DNA of 64,000 nt. Source: G965230065 sp965230065. Its GTDB lineage: Bacteria > Bacteroidota > Bacteroidia > Cytophagales > Cyclobacteriaceae. Position 1 is the first letter of the stretch; each line of letters starts with the position of its first letter. Under the pieces are notes generated by a model. The model did no database searches and was not told where the DNA came from. It saw nothing but the letters and a program-made list of their open reading frames with translations. Both the position numbers and the translations under genes were made by a program. The stretch is taken from positions 3,410,001 to 3,474,000 of the forward strand of contig OZ245942.1 of assembly GCA_965230065.1 (NCBI GenBank), written 5' to 3'. This document shows, piece by piece, positions 53,421 through 61,965 of this stretch.

Positions 53421-54797
53421 ATGCATAATCGCCAAAGAACTTTTTTGACAGACAGCAAGGTGAAAACTGCTGACCTGGCCCATAGAAATAAGATCAACTT
53501 TACCCTCAGACAATCTGAAGATGCCTTTAGAAAGGGTAAAGAACAGTTTTCCAATTTGGAGCTGGTCCGGAAAAGAGCAAAAAATATTAAATGGGAGGCC
53601 ATAGAACATCTTGATAAATACCTGGAATCCTTTGAAGCTAATTTTATCAAAAACGGAGGGAAGGTAATCTGGGCTGAAAATTCCCAGCAAGCGCTGAATG
53701 AAATTCTAAAAATATGCCAGACCAGGAAGGCAAAATCTATTGTAAAAAGCAAATCAATGGTCACTGAGGAAATTCATCTCAATGAATTTTTGACCAGGCA
53801 TGATATTGAAATAGTAGAAACAGACCTTGGAGAATATATTCAACAGTTAGACGGTGAACCGCCCTATCATATCGTATCCCCGGCTATGCATAAAAGTAAA
53901 GAAGATGTAGCTCATTTATTTCATGAGAAGCTTCAGGTGGCACCTAATCTCACTCCTGAACAACTCACGCTGGTGGCCCGGCAAAAGTTAAGGCAAAAAT
54001 TCCGGGAGGCAGAAATCGGTATTACCGGGGCCAATTTTATTTTGTCAGACATCGGAGGCATTGCCGTCACAGAAAATGAAGGCAATGCCTGGCTCTCAGG
54101 TAGTTTCCCTAAAACCCACATTGCTATTACTGGCATAGAAAAAGTACTGCCTTCTGTGCATGACCTGGGGTTGTTTTGGCCCCTGCTGGCTACTCATGGT
54201 TCAGGGCAGCACATCACGGTGTACAACAGCATTTTTACAGGCCCCAAACAGGAGAATGAAACAGATGGGCCGGAAGAAATGTATGTAATACTGCTGGACA
54301 ATGGCCGTACAAATATTCTTGCTGACAAGACTTCCCGGGAAAGCTTGTACTGTATCCGGTGCGGGGCTTGTTTAAATGTGTGCCCTGTATATCAGAATAT
54401 TGGTGGTCATACCTACAAGGCTACCTACAGCGGCCCCATCGGATCAGTCATTACCCCCTATCTGAGCGGTATTGACGAATACAAGCATCTGAGCTATGCT
54501 TCCTCACTGTGTGGTAGTTGTACGGAAGTATGTCCTGTTCGAATCAACTTGCATGAGTTGTTACTGCACAATCGTCGTAAGAGTGTTGCAACAAAGCATA
54601 CATCTCGCTCAGAAAAACTAGCCTGGTATGCCTGGAAAAAGGCGAGTATGAGCCGTCGGATGATGAATAGGGTAGGGGGAGACACTAAAAATTTCGTTTT
54701 CCGAAAAATATTTAAACAGGCATGGGGGAGTGATAGAGAGCTACCAGTATTTCCTTCCAAATCTTTCAACCAGATGTGGTCCGAACGACAAAAATAA
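53421..54797 (+). CDS. lutB: LutB lactate utilisation iron-sulfur protein
   Basis: The 458-residue protein has a LUD domain (about 60-290: KSIVKSKSMVTEEIHLNEFL, GITGANFILSDIGGIAVTENEG, PKTHIAITGIEKVLPSV) and two 4Fe-4S motifs CIRCGACLNVCPVY and LCGSCTEVCPV. With LutA and LutC it oxidises L-lactate to pyruvate. All three lut genes follow the fucose cluster on the same strand in the order B-C-A. L-lactate is an end product of the non-phosphorylative L-fucose and L-rhamnose pathways, so the cluster probably disposes of that product. Confidence 0.93.
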   Translation: MHNRQRTFLTDSKVKTADLAHRNKINFTLRQSEDAFRKGKEQFSNLELVRKRAKNIKWEAIEHLDKYLESFEANFIKNGGKVIWAENSQQALNEILKICQTRKAKSIVKSKSMVTEEIHLNEFLTRHDIEIVETDLGEYIQQLDGEPPYHIVSPAMHKSKEDVAHLFHEKLQVAPNLTPEQLTLVARQKLRQKFREAEIGITGANFILSDIGGIAVTENEGNAWLSGSFPKTHIAITGIEKVLPSVHDLGLFWPLLATHGSGQHITVYNSIFTGPKQENETDGPEEMYVILLDNGRTNILADKTSRESLYCIRCGACLNVCPVYQNIGGHTYKATYSGPIGSVITPYLSGIDEYKHLSYASSLCGSCTEVCPVRINLHELLLHNRRKSVATKHTSRSEKLAWYAWKKASMSRRMMNRVGGDTKNFVFRKIFKQAWGSDRELPVFPSKSFNQMWSERQK

Positions 54798-54865
54798 GTT
54801 TAGGCTCTGGAGATTGGGATGAAAAGCATTGTTTTAGATAACTAAGGGTATAAAGGGAAGGTCAT

Positions 54866-55507
54866 ATGAGTTCAAGGAAAAATATTTTACATAAAATAAC
54901 CGAAGCATTGCATGAGCGGGTGGACTTGCCCTTTCGCCAGGAAGAGGGTTTTTCCCTGGATTTTGCTGGAGAGCAGGATGATCTTTCTGCAAGGTTTTCA
55001 AAGGAGTTTACCATGCATCAGGGTAAATTAATTGTGTGTAACGGGAAGAAAGACCTGCTCGAGAATCTGCAATCATTGGCAGCATCCAATAAATGGAAAA
55101 ATGTAAGTTGCCAACATCCCACGATGCTCAATGACCTGCAACTATCCTCCTTGCCTTTTATTAATAAAGTGAATGGAAATGAAGCAAAAGTCGGAATAAC
55201 TGACTGTGAGTGTTTGGTGGCACGTACCGGTAGTATATTGCTTAGCGCCGTACAAAGCTCCGGACGAACATTGGCAGTTTCTGCACCTGTACATTTGGTC
55301 ATTGCCAAGGTCAGTCAACTGGTATTTGATATCGGCGATGCAATAGACTATGTTCAAAAGAAATACGGAAGAAATTTACCCTCTGCACTTTTCTTTGTTT
55401 CCGGGCCCAGCCGTACCGGAGATATTGAAAGAACATTGGTCATTGGCGTACATGGTCCGGTAGAAGTGTATGTGTTGTTGTTAAATGATGAAGAAAGTAT
55501 ATCCTGA
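54866..55507 (+). CDS. lutC: LutC lactate utilisation protein
   Basis: The 213-residue LUD-domain protein shows GITDCECLVARTGSILLS, RTLAVSAPVHLVIAK and ALFFVSGPSRTGDIERTLVIGVHGP, which is the LutC core. It has no iron-sulfur motif. It lies between lutB and lutA and acts with them in lactate oxidation. Confidence 0.92.
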   Translation: MSSRKNILHKITEALHERVDLPFRQEEGFSLDFAGEQDDLSARFSKEFTMHQGKLIVCNGKKDLLENLQSLAASNKWKNVSCQHPTMLNDLQLSSLPFINKVNGNEAKVGITDCECLVARTGSILLSAVQSSGRTLAVSAPVHLVIAKVSQLVFDIGDAIDYVQKKYGRNLPSALFFVSGPSRTGDIERTLVIGVHGPVEVYVLLLNDEESIS

Positions 55508-55529
55508 AAATTTCACTTAATGTAAATGT

Positions 55530-56246
55530 ATGAAAGTGCAGCTCTTTATTCCCTGTTTTATTGACCAGCTATTTCCCGAAACAGCGTTCAATATGGTAAA
55601 AATATTGGAAAAGCTGGGATGCCAGATAAGCTATAACTCGAAGCAGACTTGCTGTGGCCAGCCTGCATTCAATGCAGGTTATTGGGATGAATGCAGGTCG
55701 GTTACGGAAAAATTCCATGCAGAATTTGATGGTCTTGCGCCTGTTGTAGCTCCAGGGGGTTCTTGCATTGGATACATTCGCAACTATTATCACAAATTGT
55801 ATGAAGAAGACCCCCTCCCCGCTAATGGAATGCCACGACTGGAAAATTTTTATGAATTCACGGAATTCCTGACGGAAGTACTTACTGTGGTGGATGTAGG
55901 GGCTACCCTGGAAGGAGTGGCCGTTTACCATGATGCCTGCGGTGCTTTGCGGGAATGTGGTATCCGGGAGGCTCCGAGGCAGCTTTTATCAAAGGTTAAA
56001 GGATTAGAACTCAGAGAAACAGATGACCATGAAGTTTGTTGTGGCTTTGGAGGTACCTTTGCCGTTAAGTTTGAGCCCATCTCTATCGGAATGGCTGAGC
56101 AAAAAGTACTTAACGCTTTAGAACAAGGAGCTGAATACATCATTTCTACCGACTCCTCCTGCCTTTTGCAACTCAGTGGTTATATCCGAAAGCATGACAT
56201 TCCCATCAAAACTTTGCATATAGTGGATGTACTAGCGAACAGTTAG
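55530..56246 (+). CDS. lutA: LutA lactate utilisation iron-sulfur oxidoreductase
   Basis: The 238-residue protein has two CCG domains: SYNSKQTCCGQPAFNAGY with the CCG at the first cluster site, and DDHEVCCGFGGTFAVKFEP at the second, plus AVYHDACGALRECGI. These bind an iron-sulfur cluster that passes electrons from lactate. It is the last gene of the fucose-lactate cluster; an IS-terminus relic lies just downstream. Confidence 0.93.
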   Translation: MKVQLFIPCFIDQLFPETAFNMVKILEKLGCQISYNSKQTCCGQPAFNAGYWDECRSVTEKFHAEFDGLAPVVAPGGSCIGYIRNYYHKLYEEDPLPANGMPRLENFYEFTEFLTEVLTVVDVGATLEGVAVYHDACGALRECGIREAPRQLLSKVKGLELRETDDHEVCCGFGGTFAVKFEPISIGMAEQKVLNALEQGAEYIISTDSSCLLQLSGYIRKHDIPIKTLHIVDVLANS

Positions 56247-56684
56247 TAAAGTTTGGCCTTATTGAGGTTGTGGATTTGCATTCCCCATTAAAGTAGACAT
56301 TGAATTAAGAGTAAGTCCAGTCGTTAAAAAAGTAACTGTACGGGCAAACAAGCAAAAAATATCGGTAAGTTTGAAACTGTCCGGTGACTCGTCACGATTG
56401 TTGTCTTTCTATTCTTTACATATAAGGAGCTATTTGGCCAGAGTTCATATTAAACCGGTAATAGGGGGGTAAACTATTACATAGTCAGTTTTTGAATTGG
56501 TCTGCAAAAGAGTCTTTTATAAGAAACTCTTTAGTTGAATTTCCTTCAATTGATGAAAGAAATTTCAGGAATATACTAAACTAAAACATGGAGAAATTAC
56601 TAAAACTAAAATGATTTTGTTTTAGTAAGGAGGGTAAAAACGAGTGTGTTTATCTGATAATCAAATACTTGCAAAAATAAGATA
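56247..56684. other. Intergenic region after lutA
   Basis: Apart from the IS-end relic at 56281-56314 this AT-rich 438-base stretch holds no convincing reading frame or hairpin. It forms the right border of the accessory region before the tRNA. Confidence 0.5.
56281..56314. repeat. Relic of the IS3-family terminus
   Basis: TTCCCCATTAAAGTAGACAT followed by TGAATTAAGAGTAA closely matches the outer end of the IS at 44173 read inward (TTCCCCCGTTAAAGTAGACA, CTGAAAAAAGAGTAA). The similarity stops within about 35 bases and no transposase follows, so this looks like an IS end left by a deletion or a decayed copy. Its orientation would place the lost IS body to the right. Confidence 0.65.
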
Positions 56685-56756
56685 TAGCCCCGCTAGGAAT
56701 CGAACCTAGATCTAGAGTTTAGGAAACTCCTATTCTATCCATTGAACTACAGGGCC
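56685..56756 (-). tRNA. tRNA-Arg (anticodon CCT)
   Basis: The 72-nt minus-strand gene starts GGCCCTG and ends CGGGGCTA. The acceptor stem is complete with G-T pairs at 1-72 and 6-67. The D arm is GTTC..GAAT, the anticodon arm GGAGT-TTCCTAA-ACTCT has anticodon CCT, and the T arm is CTAGG-TTCGATT-CCTAG. The CCA tail is not encoded. tRNA genes are common integration sites, and this one marks the edge of the accessory region. Confidence 0.95.
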
Positions 56757-56866
56757 GGTTGTTATTGGCGCAAAAGTAAGCAATATAGTGGCCTTCGCAA
56801 AATTGTATTTCCTTCATTTAATCTTTAGTTTTACCTGCCTTTGTAAAGGTGAATTGAAAATACGAT

Positions 56867-57781
56867 ATGGCATCACTTGGAGCAAATAATTCTTATTGGG
56901 GAAACGTCAAAGAAGCCTTTGACACTTTGTGGCAGGGTTTGCGTATTACTTTTTCGCATTTGCGGGCGGCCCGTAAACAAAGGCCGCCTATCTATGTGTC
57001 TGATAAACAATACTTTACTTATGATACAGGGGTGGTGACCCTACAATACCCCAAAGAGAAATTACCAGTTCCTGATCATGGGCGCTACCAATTGCACAAC
57101 GAGATAGACGACTGCATTGTGTGCGATAAATGCGCGAAAATTTGTCCGGTGAATTGCATCGATATTGAGCCTGTGCGGGCTGTGGAAGAAATTGGCAAAA
57201 CTTCCGATGGTTCATCCAAAAGGATTCATGCGGCCAAATTTGATATCGATATGGGCAAATGCTGTTTCTGTGGCCTTTGCACTACCGTGTGCCCTACCGA
57301 ATGCCTCACCATGACCAGTGACTACGATTTCAGTGAGTTTGATGTGGCCGATCATAATTTTTCTTTTTCAGACATGACACCCATAGAAATTCTGGAGAAA
57401 AAGCAGGAATTGGAAGCATACATGAAAGCCAAAGAAGAGGCTAAGGCAGCGAAAAAGCCTGATGCGGCAAAGCCTGGTAAACCAAAACCCGCGATCAAAC
57501 CCAAAATGGGTAGCGGAGGCAGTAAGCCCGTTTTTAAACCGAAAGCAAAGAGCAGCGGAACCAAACCCGTTATGAAGCCGAAAGCAGGAGGCAGCAAGCC
57601 GGTCATCAAGCCTAAAGCCAGCGGTAAGCCCAAACCCGTTATTAAAAGCAAAAAAGAAGGACAACAAGAAGAAGATCCACAAGCGATGGCCAAAAAAATA
57701 ATGGAGCAGAAGAAGGCCAAAGCACAACGGAAGAAAGAAGAAGGCAATAACCCACAACAAAACTCCGGTACTGAAGAATGA
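56867..57781 (+). CDS. nuoI: NADH-quinone oxidoreductase subunit I (NuoI) with Lys/Pro-rich tail
   Basis: The 304-residue protein has the two 4Fe-4S motifs of complex I subunit I: C83-x2-C86-x2-C89-x3-C93 and C132-x2-C135-x2-C138-x3-C142. The usual family length is about 160-180 residues; the extra 110 residues from about 190 are a low-complexity tail of Lys, Pro, Gly and Ala, with repeated KPxxKPK units (KPVFKPKAKSSG, KPVMKPKAGG, KPVIKPKASG). It passes electrons along the peripheral arm. The stop overlaps the nuoJ start by four bases. The other nuo genes are not in the window. Confidence 0.92.
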   Translation: MASLGANNSYWGNVKEAFDTLWQGLRITFSHLRAARKQRPPIYVSDKQYFTYDTGVVTLQYPKEKLPVPDHGRYQLHNEIDDCIVCDKCAKICPVNCIDIEPVRAVEEIGKTSDGSSKRIHAAKFDIDMGKCCFCGLCTTVCPTECLTMTSDYDFSEFDVADHNFSFSDMTPIEILEKKQELEAYMKAKEEAKAAKKPDAAKPGKPKPAIKPKMGSGGSKPVFKPKAKSSGTKPVMKPKAGGSKPVIKPKASGKPKPVIKSKKEGQQEEDPQAMAKKIMEQKKAKAQRKKEEGNNPQQNSGTEE

Positions 57782-58326
57782 GCTTTATTCAGGTTATTTT
57801 CTACAGCTTTTCAGTGCTGACGGTGTTGTCAGCGATGGTGATCCTTTTTACCAATAATGTGCTGTATGCAGCTTTTTCCCTTATTGCCACCTTTTTTGGT
57901 GTTGCGGTACTGTACCTTTTTGCCGGTGCTGATTTCATAGCTGTTACGCAGATTTTGGTGTACATAGGAGGTATCCTTGTACTGATTATTTTCGGAATTA
58001 TGCTCACCCATCGTATTTCGGGGGAGGCGGTCATTACGCAGGTACACCATCGTTTGATTGGGGTGCTGATCGGCCTTACCTTGTTTGTGGTGATAACCTA
58101 TGGTATCCTGCAAGCTAATTTAGATCATCTTCCCTGGATAAAGTCGGCGGTAGCATCAGGGCAGGTAATCCGGGAAAGTACGGTGCAACAACTAGGCGTA
58201 TTGCTCATGAGCCGATATATTTTCCCTTTTGAACTGGCAGCTATATTATTATTAGTGGCCCTGATTGGTGCTGCTTTTATTGCTAAAGGCAGTGGCTTAA
58301 ACTCAAATCCCAACAAAAAACTTTAG
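57778..58326 (+). CDS. nuoJ: NADH-quinone oxidoreductase subunit J (NuoJ)
   Basis: The 182-residue membrane protein has five helices of subunit J: QVIFYSFSVLTVLSAMVILF, VLYAAFSLIATFFGVAVLYLF, FIAVTQILVYIGGILVLIIFGIML, the helix after HHRLIGVLIGLTLFVVITYG and LLMSRYIFPFELAAILLLVALIGAAFIAKG. It forms part of the proton-pumping arm. It overlaps nuoI by four bases (ATGA), so the pair is one unit. The next gene is ispF rather than nuoK. Confidence 0.9.
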   Translation: MSFIQVIFYSFSVLTVLSAMVILFTNNVLYAAFSLIATFFGVAVLYLFAGADFIAVTQILVYIGGILVLIIFGIMLTHRISGEAVITQVHHRLIGVLIGLTLFVVITYGILQANLDHLPWIKSAVASGQVIRESTVQQLGVLLMSRYIFPFELAAILLLVALIGAAFIAKGSGLNSNPNKKL

Positions 58327-58349
58327 ACAATAAACCCAAAACTACTTAC

Positions 58350-58841
58350 ATGAACATAAAAGTAGGCTTAGGATATGACGTACACCAGTTGGCAGAAGGA
58401 CGTGCATTTTGGCTGGGCGGCATACAAATAGAACATACCCATGGTGCTACCGGGCATTCTGATGCCGATGTACTTATCCATGCCATTTGCGATGCATTGC
58501 TGGGTGCAGCTAACCTGCGCGACATCGGTTATCACTTTTCAGATAAAGACCCGAAATACAAGAATATCGACAGTAAAATATTACTGGCGGAAGTGATGCA
58601 ACTGTTGCGGAAAAAACAGTATGAGGTGGGTAATATTGATGCTACCATTTGCCTGGAAGTACCCAAAATCAACCCTTACATTCCTCAAATGAAGGCATGC
58701 CTGGCAGAAGTAATGGCAATTTCGGAAGAAGATATATCTTTGAAAGCGACAACTTCTGAGAAAATGGGGTTTGTAGGGAAAAAAGAAGGCATAAAGGCCT
58801 ATGCCGTAGCACTGATTTATCGTAATGGAGCAGACAAATAA
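58350..58841 (+). CDS. ispF: 2-C-methyl-D-erythritol 2,4-cyclodiphosphate synthase
   Basis: The 163-residue protein is IspF: GLGYDVHQLAEGR (metal ligands Asp and His), GHSDADVLIHAICDALLGAANLRDIG, IDATICLEVPKINPYIPQM and LKATTSEKMGFVGKKEGIKAYAV. It makes MEcPP from CDP-ME phosphate in the non-mevalonate isoprenoid pathway. It overlaps the mnmD gene by 17 bases. Confidence 0.95.
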   Translation: MNIKVGLGYDVHQLAEGRAFWLGGIQIEHTHGATGHSDADVLIHAICDALLGAANLRDIGYHFSDKDPKYKNIDSKILLAEVMQLLRKKQYEVGNIDATICLEVPKINPYIPQMKACLAEVMAISEEDISLKATTSEKMGFVGKKEGIKAYAVALIYRNGADK

Positions 58842-59523
58842 CACAGAAGGTATCCAGCTCATCACTACCAAAGATGGTTCACATTCTCTCGTTAACCTGG
58901 GAATGGATGAAACCTATCATTCCCGCCATGGGGCAGTGCAGGAATCAAAGCATGTTTTTATAGAGAACGGATTGCATGCCTGGCTGGCCCAGTGTGATAG
59001 TCAGGAGGTTAAAGTTTTTGAAGTAGGCATGGGTACCGGACTTAATACGCTCCTGACCTTGCAGGAAGCTTTGGCAGCCAACCGTGTTTTTTATTATACT
59101 ACCCTGGAGCCTTTTCCGCTTTCACCTGACATCCTCTCAAAGCTAAACTATCCTGAGTGTATAAAAGATGCGCGCCTGCAGCCGTTTTTTGAAAAAGTAC
59201 ATGCCTGTCCCTGGGAGCAGGACATACAATTGCATGCGCATTTTACTTTCAATAAAGTTAACAATACACTGCAAAAAGCTGAAATGCCGCCATCATCTTT
59301 TGATGTGATTTATTATGACGCCTTTGCACCTAATAAGCAAGCTGGAATGTGGACATACGAAATGCTTGAAAAAGTTACCTCCTTACTAAAGCCAAATGGA
59401 ATATGGGTAACGTATGCCGCTAAAGGACAAATGAAAAGAGATTTAAAAAACCTTCATTTGCAGGTAGAAACCTTACCCGGCCCGCCTGGAAAAGCTGAGA
59501 TGGTGCGGGCAAGAAAAGTTTAA
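58825..59523 (+). CDS. mnmD: tRNA 5-methylaminomethyl-2-thiouridine methyltransferase MnmD
   Basis: The 232-residue protein has the MnmD/DUF752 Rossmann fold: ETYHSRHGAVQESKHVFIENGL, VFEVGMGTGLNTLLTL (SAM-binding loop), FDVIYYDAFAPNKQAGMWTYEML, and WVTYAAKGQMKRDLKNL, PGPPGKAEMVRARK at the end. It methylates nm5s2U to mnm5s2U in the wobble position of certain tRNAs. It is the single-domain form, without the MnmC FAD oxidase half. The ATG at 58825 lies inside ispF, so the two are cotranscribed. Confidence 0.9.
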   Translation: MEQTNNTEGIQLITTKDGSHSLVNLGMDETYHSRHGAVQESKHVFIENGLHAWLAQCDSQEVKVFEVGMGTGLNTLLTLQEALAANRVFYYTTLEPFPLSPDILSKLNYPECIKDARLQPFFEKVHACPWEQDIQLHAHFTFNKVNNTLQKAEMPPSSFDVIYYDAFAPNKQAGMWTYEMLEKVTSLLKPNGIWVTYAAKGQMKRDLKNLHLQVETLPGPPGKAEMVRARKV

Positions 59524-59588
59524 TTATGTTTGAAAATAATATGGGGCAAAGTTAATTTGAGTATTGTAATCCTAACTTTTTAAGCATC

Positions 59589-60122
59589 ATGAAAAATTTT
59601 TGTTTGACTTTAGTTCTGTTTTCCGGCTTTATCTTTCATGCCCAAGCTCAATTTTTGGTAGGAGGCCATTTGGCGCCTGCTTTTCCCTTGGGCGAATTTT
59701 CTGATGTTGCCGATTTGGGGTTTGGCCTGGGCGGTGAAGTTAAATATTTGTTTAATGAAAACGTGGCTTTTGGGTTTGACATTAGCTGGTATAGCTTTGG
59801 TACCGATTTCGACGATGTAAACGTAAATGTGACCCCATTTTTATTGTCGGCCGAATACCTTATTCCACAGACTTCGGGCTTTACTCCTTACGTGGGGTTG
59901 GGGCTGGGATTTTACAGAATTGCCAGTAAATTTGAAGGGTTTGGTATCAATGCTACAACTTCTTTTACCGATTTCGGTATTGCTCCTACCATCGGTGCAT
60001 TATACCCCTTGAATGATCAGATAGATATTAATACCAACCTGAAATTCAATTTTGTATTTTCAGATGATATAACGAGAACCTTCTTTCCACTAAATGTGGG
60101 TGTGTTGGTGAGGCTACCTTAA
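59589..60122 (+). CDS. Outer-membrane beta-barrel protein (porin-like)
   Basis: The 177-residue protein has a signal peptide (ending HAQAQ, about residue 21) and a small eight-strand barrel: FLVGGHLAPAFPLGEFSDVADLGFGLGGEVKYLF, FGFDISWYSFG, PFLLSAEYLIPQTSGFTPYVGLGLGFYRI, FTDFGIAPTIGALYPL and KFNFVFSDDITRTFFPLNVGVLVRLP. It ends with a proline after the last strand rather than the usual Phe. It belongs to the OmpA/outer-membrane-barrel group common in Bacteroidota; function unknown. It stands alone. Confidence 0.75.
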   Translation: MKNFCLTLVLFSGFIFHAQAQFLVGGHLAPAFPLGEFSDVADLGFGLGGEVKYLFNENVAFGFDISWYSFGTDFDDVNVNVTPFLLSAEYLIPQTSGFTPYVGLGLGFYRIASKFEGFGINATTSFTDFGIAPTIGALYPLNDQIDINTNLKFNFVFSDDITRTFFPLNVGVLVRLP

Positions 60123-60525
60123 GTGAACAAATGCTTCAGGAGTGTGCCTAACTTCCATGGTCAGGCTTTCATCTCATCTCTTATATTTTGGCTTGATACA
60201 AAGCAATGGTTTGCCTTTGAAGTTAAGCATAAACCCGGAAGCAAATGTGCCTACCGTTAGGGCATCAAAAGTTAAGTTTTTTTGATGTAACTTTATCATT
60301 AGCAGGTGCATAGTTATAAAAATCAATGCCTGTGTATGCCCGGTATTTATCAGAATGACTTTCTTAGTATATTGTTATTTTCATATTATTTTGTCTTTAT
60401 CTGTGCGATTTTATCAATATAGTGAAATTAGGGGATAAAATGCGCAGTTGTACTGCTTTAAACCCATTGTAATTTTTACATCACCTCCATAAACCTTAAT
60501 TTTGCCAAGTTAAAATAACTTATAC
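60123..60525. other. Intergenic region before the second NtrC-type regulator
   Basis: No convincing reading frame is seen in this 403-base gap. A TAATTTTG box at 60497-60504 fits the Bacteroidota -7 element (TAnnTTTG), about 22 bases before ATG 60526, but no TTG at proper distance for a -33 box was found. Confidence 0.45.
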
Positions 60526-61965
60526 ATGGACACTAAGGGAAAATCAATACTACTGATAGAAGACGAAGAAAGCCTGCGGGGCCTCATTTCCAAGATATTA
60601 ACCTTAGAAGGATTCAAAGTATTTGAAGCAGGTGATGTAGCTTCAGCAACGGAAATCCTCAGAAAAGAAAATATATATTTGATCGTAACTGATGTAATGC
60701 TGCCTGATACCAATGGCATTGAATTTACCAAACAGGTAAAAAAGGAATTTCCACTCATAGAGGTGATTGTCCTTACAGCCTTTGGAAATGTGAAAGATGG
60801 TGTGCGGGCTATGAAACTGGGAGCTTTTGATTACATCATGAAAGGAGATGGTGATGAGAAATTACCGCTGATCACTACCAAGGCAATGGAAAAAGCTATC
60901 CTCAGCAGGCAAGTGCAGGAAATGGAATATCGGCTGGATTCTAAATCCAGTTTTAAGAAAATCATTGGTAAATCCGGAGCGATTAACCGCACCATAGAAC
61001 TGGCCAAAAAGGTAGCCGTAACAGATACTACGGTGCTTTTGTTGGGTGAAACCGGTACCGGCAAGGAACTGCTGGCCGAAGCCATTCACCTGGCAAGCCG
61101 AAGGCGAAAAGGCCCATTCATTACGATTAATTGTGCTGCTATTCCTAAAGAATTACAGGAGTCTGAATTGTTCGGGCACCGGAAAGGAGCATTTACCGGA
61201 GCTATTGCTGACAAAAAAGGATACCTGGAAGTAGCTGACCGGGGCACTATCTTTCTGGACGAGTTGGGAGAGATGAGCCCTGAATTGCAGGCGAAATTGC
61301 TTAGAGCACTCGAGAACCGCACTTTCAACAGGGTGGGGGATACTGATCCCATTCCTGTAGATATCCGGATTATCGCTGCTACCAACCGCAGCCTGATTGA
61401 AGAAGAGAATAATTTCAGGAAAGATTTATATTACCGGCTTAGTACGTTCTCTATAGAATTGCCGGCTTTACGTGAGCGGCCCGATGATATTGACCTGTTG
61501 GTTTTACACTTTCTGCATGACAATGCCGAAAAAAACAACAAGTCGATCAATAGCATAGATCAGGAGTTTTTGCACTTATTGAAAGCGTATCACTGGCCGG
61601 GTAATATCAGAGAGTTAAAAAATGTAATTGAAAGAGCTGTTATTCTGGCCGACCGCTCTGAACTTACCCCGGACCTGCTGCCTAATGAAATTTTGCATGC
61701 CAATACTACTGAGCAGCCCCAGGAAAGCTCGCAGCAAGTAGTTAACGAAGTGCAAACTTCGATGCCGGCTTCAGAAACGTATCCTCATCAGGCATCTTTT
61801 ACAGAAGAACCTACAGGTGATGCGGTAGATTTAAAATCAGTAGAGCAAGAGCATATCATACGGGTGCTCAACATGGTAAATGGTAATAAATCTGAAGCGG
61901 CCAAAAGGCTGGATATCGGATTAGCCACCCTGTATCGCAAATTGAAAGAATATAATTTAAACTGA
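60526..61965 (+). CDS. NtrC-family sigma-54-dependent response regulator (second)
   Basis: The 479-residue protein has a receiver (acidic pair in IEDEES, phosphoacceptor Asp56 in VTDVMLPD, Lys at 106 in IMKGDGDEK), an AAA+ domain with Walker A GETGTGKE at 174-181, GAFTGA at 221-226 and IFLDELGEM, and a Fis-type DNA-binding end (NKSEAAKRLDIGLATLYRKL). It is followed, 342 bases later, by a histidine kinase gene on the same strand that may be its partner. It should activate sigma-54 promoters. Confidence 0.93.
   Translation: MDTKGKSILLIEDEESLRGLISKILTLEGFKVFEAGDVASATEILRKENIYLIVTDVMLPDTNGIEFTKQVKKEFPLIEVIVLTAFGNVKDGVRAMKLGAFDYIMKGDGDEKLPLITTKAMEKAILSRQVQEMEYRLDSKSSFKKIIGKSGAINRTIELAKKVAVTDTTVLLLGETGTGKELLAEAIHLASRRRKGPFITINCAAIPKELQESELFGHRKGAFTGAIADKKGYLEVADRGTIFLDELGEMSPELQAKLLRALENRTFNRVGDTDPIPVDIRIIAATNRSLIEEENNFRKDLYYRLSTFSIELPALRERPDDIDLLVLHFLHDNAEKNNKSINSIDQEFLHLLKAYHWPGNIRELKNVIERAVILADRSELTPDLLPNEILHANTTEQPQESSQQVVNEVQTSMPASETYPHQASFTEEPTGDAVDLKSVEQEHIIRVLNMVNGNKSEAAKRLDIGLATLYRKLKEYNLN

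Noticed and set aside
57352..57760. Two minus-strand frames encoding Leu/Phe/Gly-rich peptides opposite the nuoI tail
   Set aside because: They are the reverse complement of the Lys/Pro-rich repeat codons; the hydrophobic look is a composition artefact.
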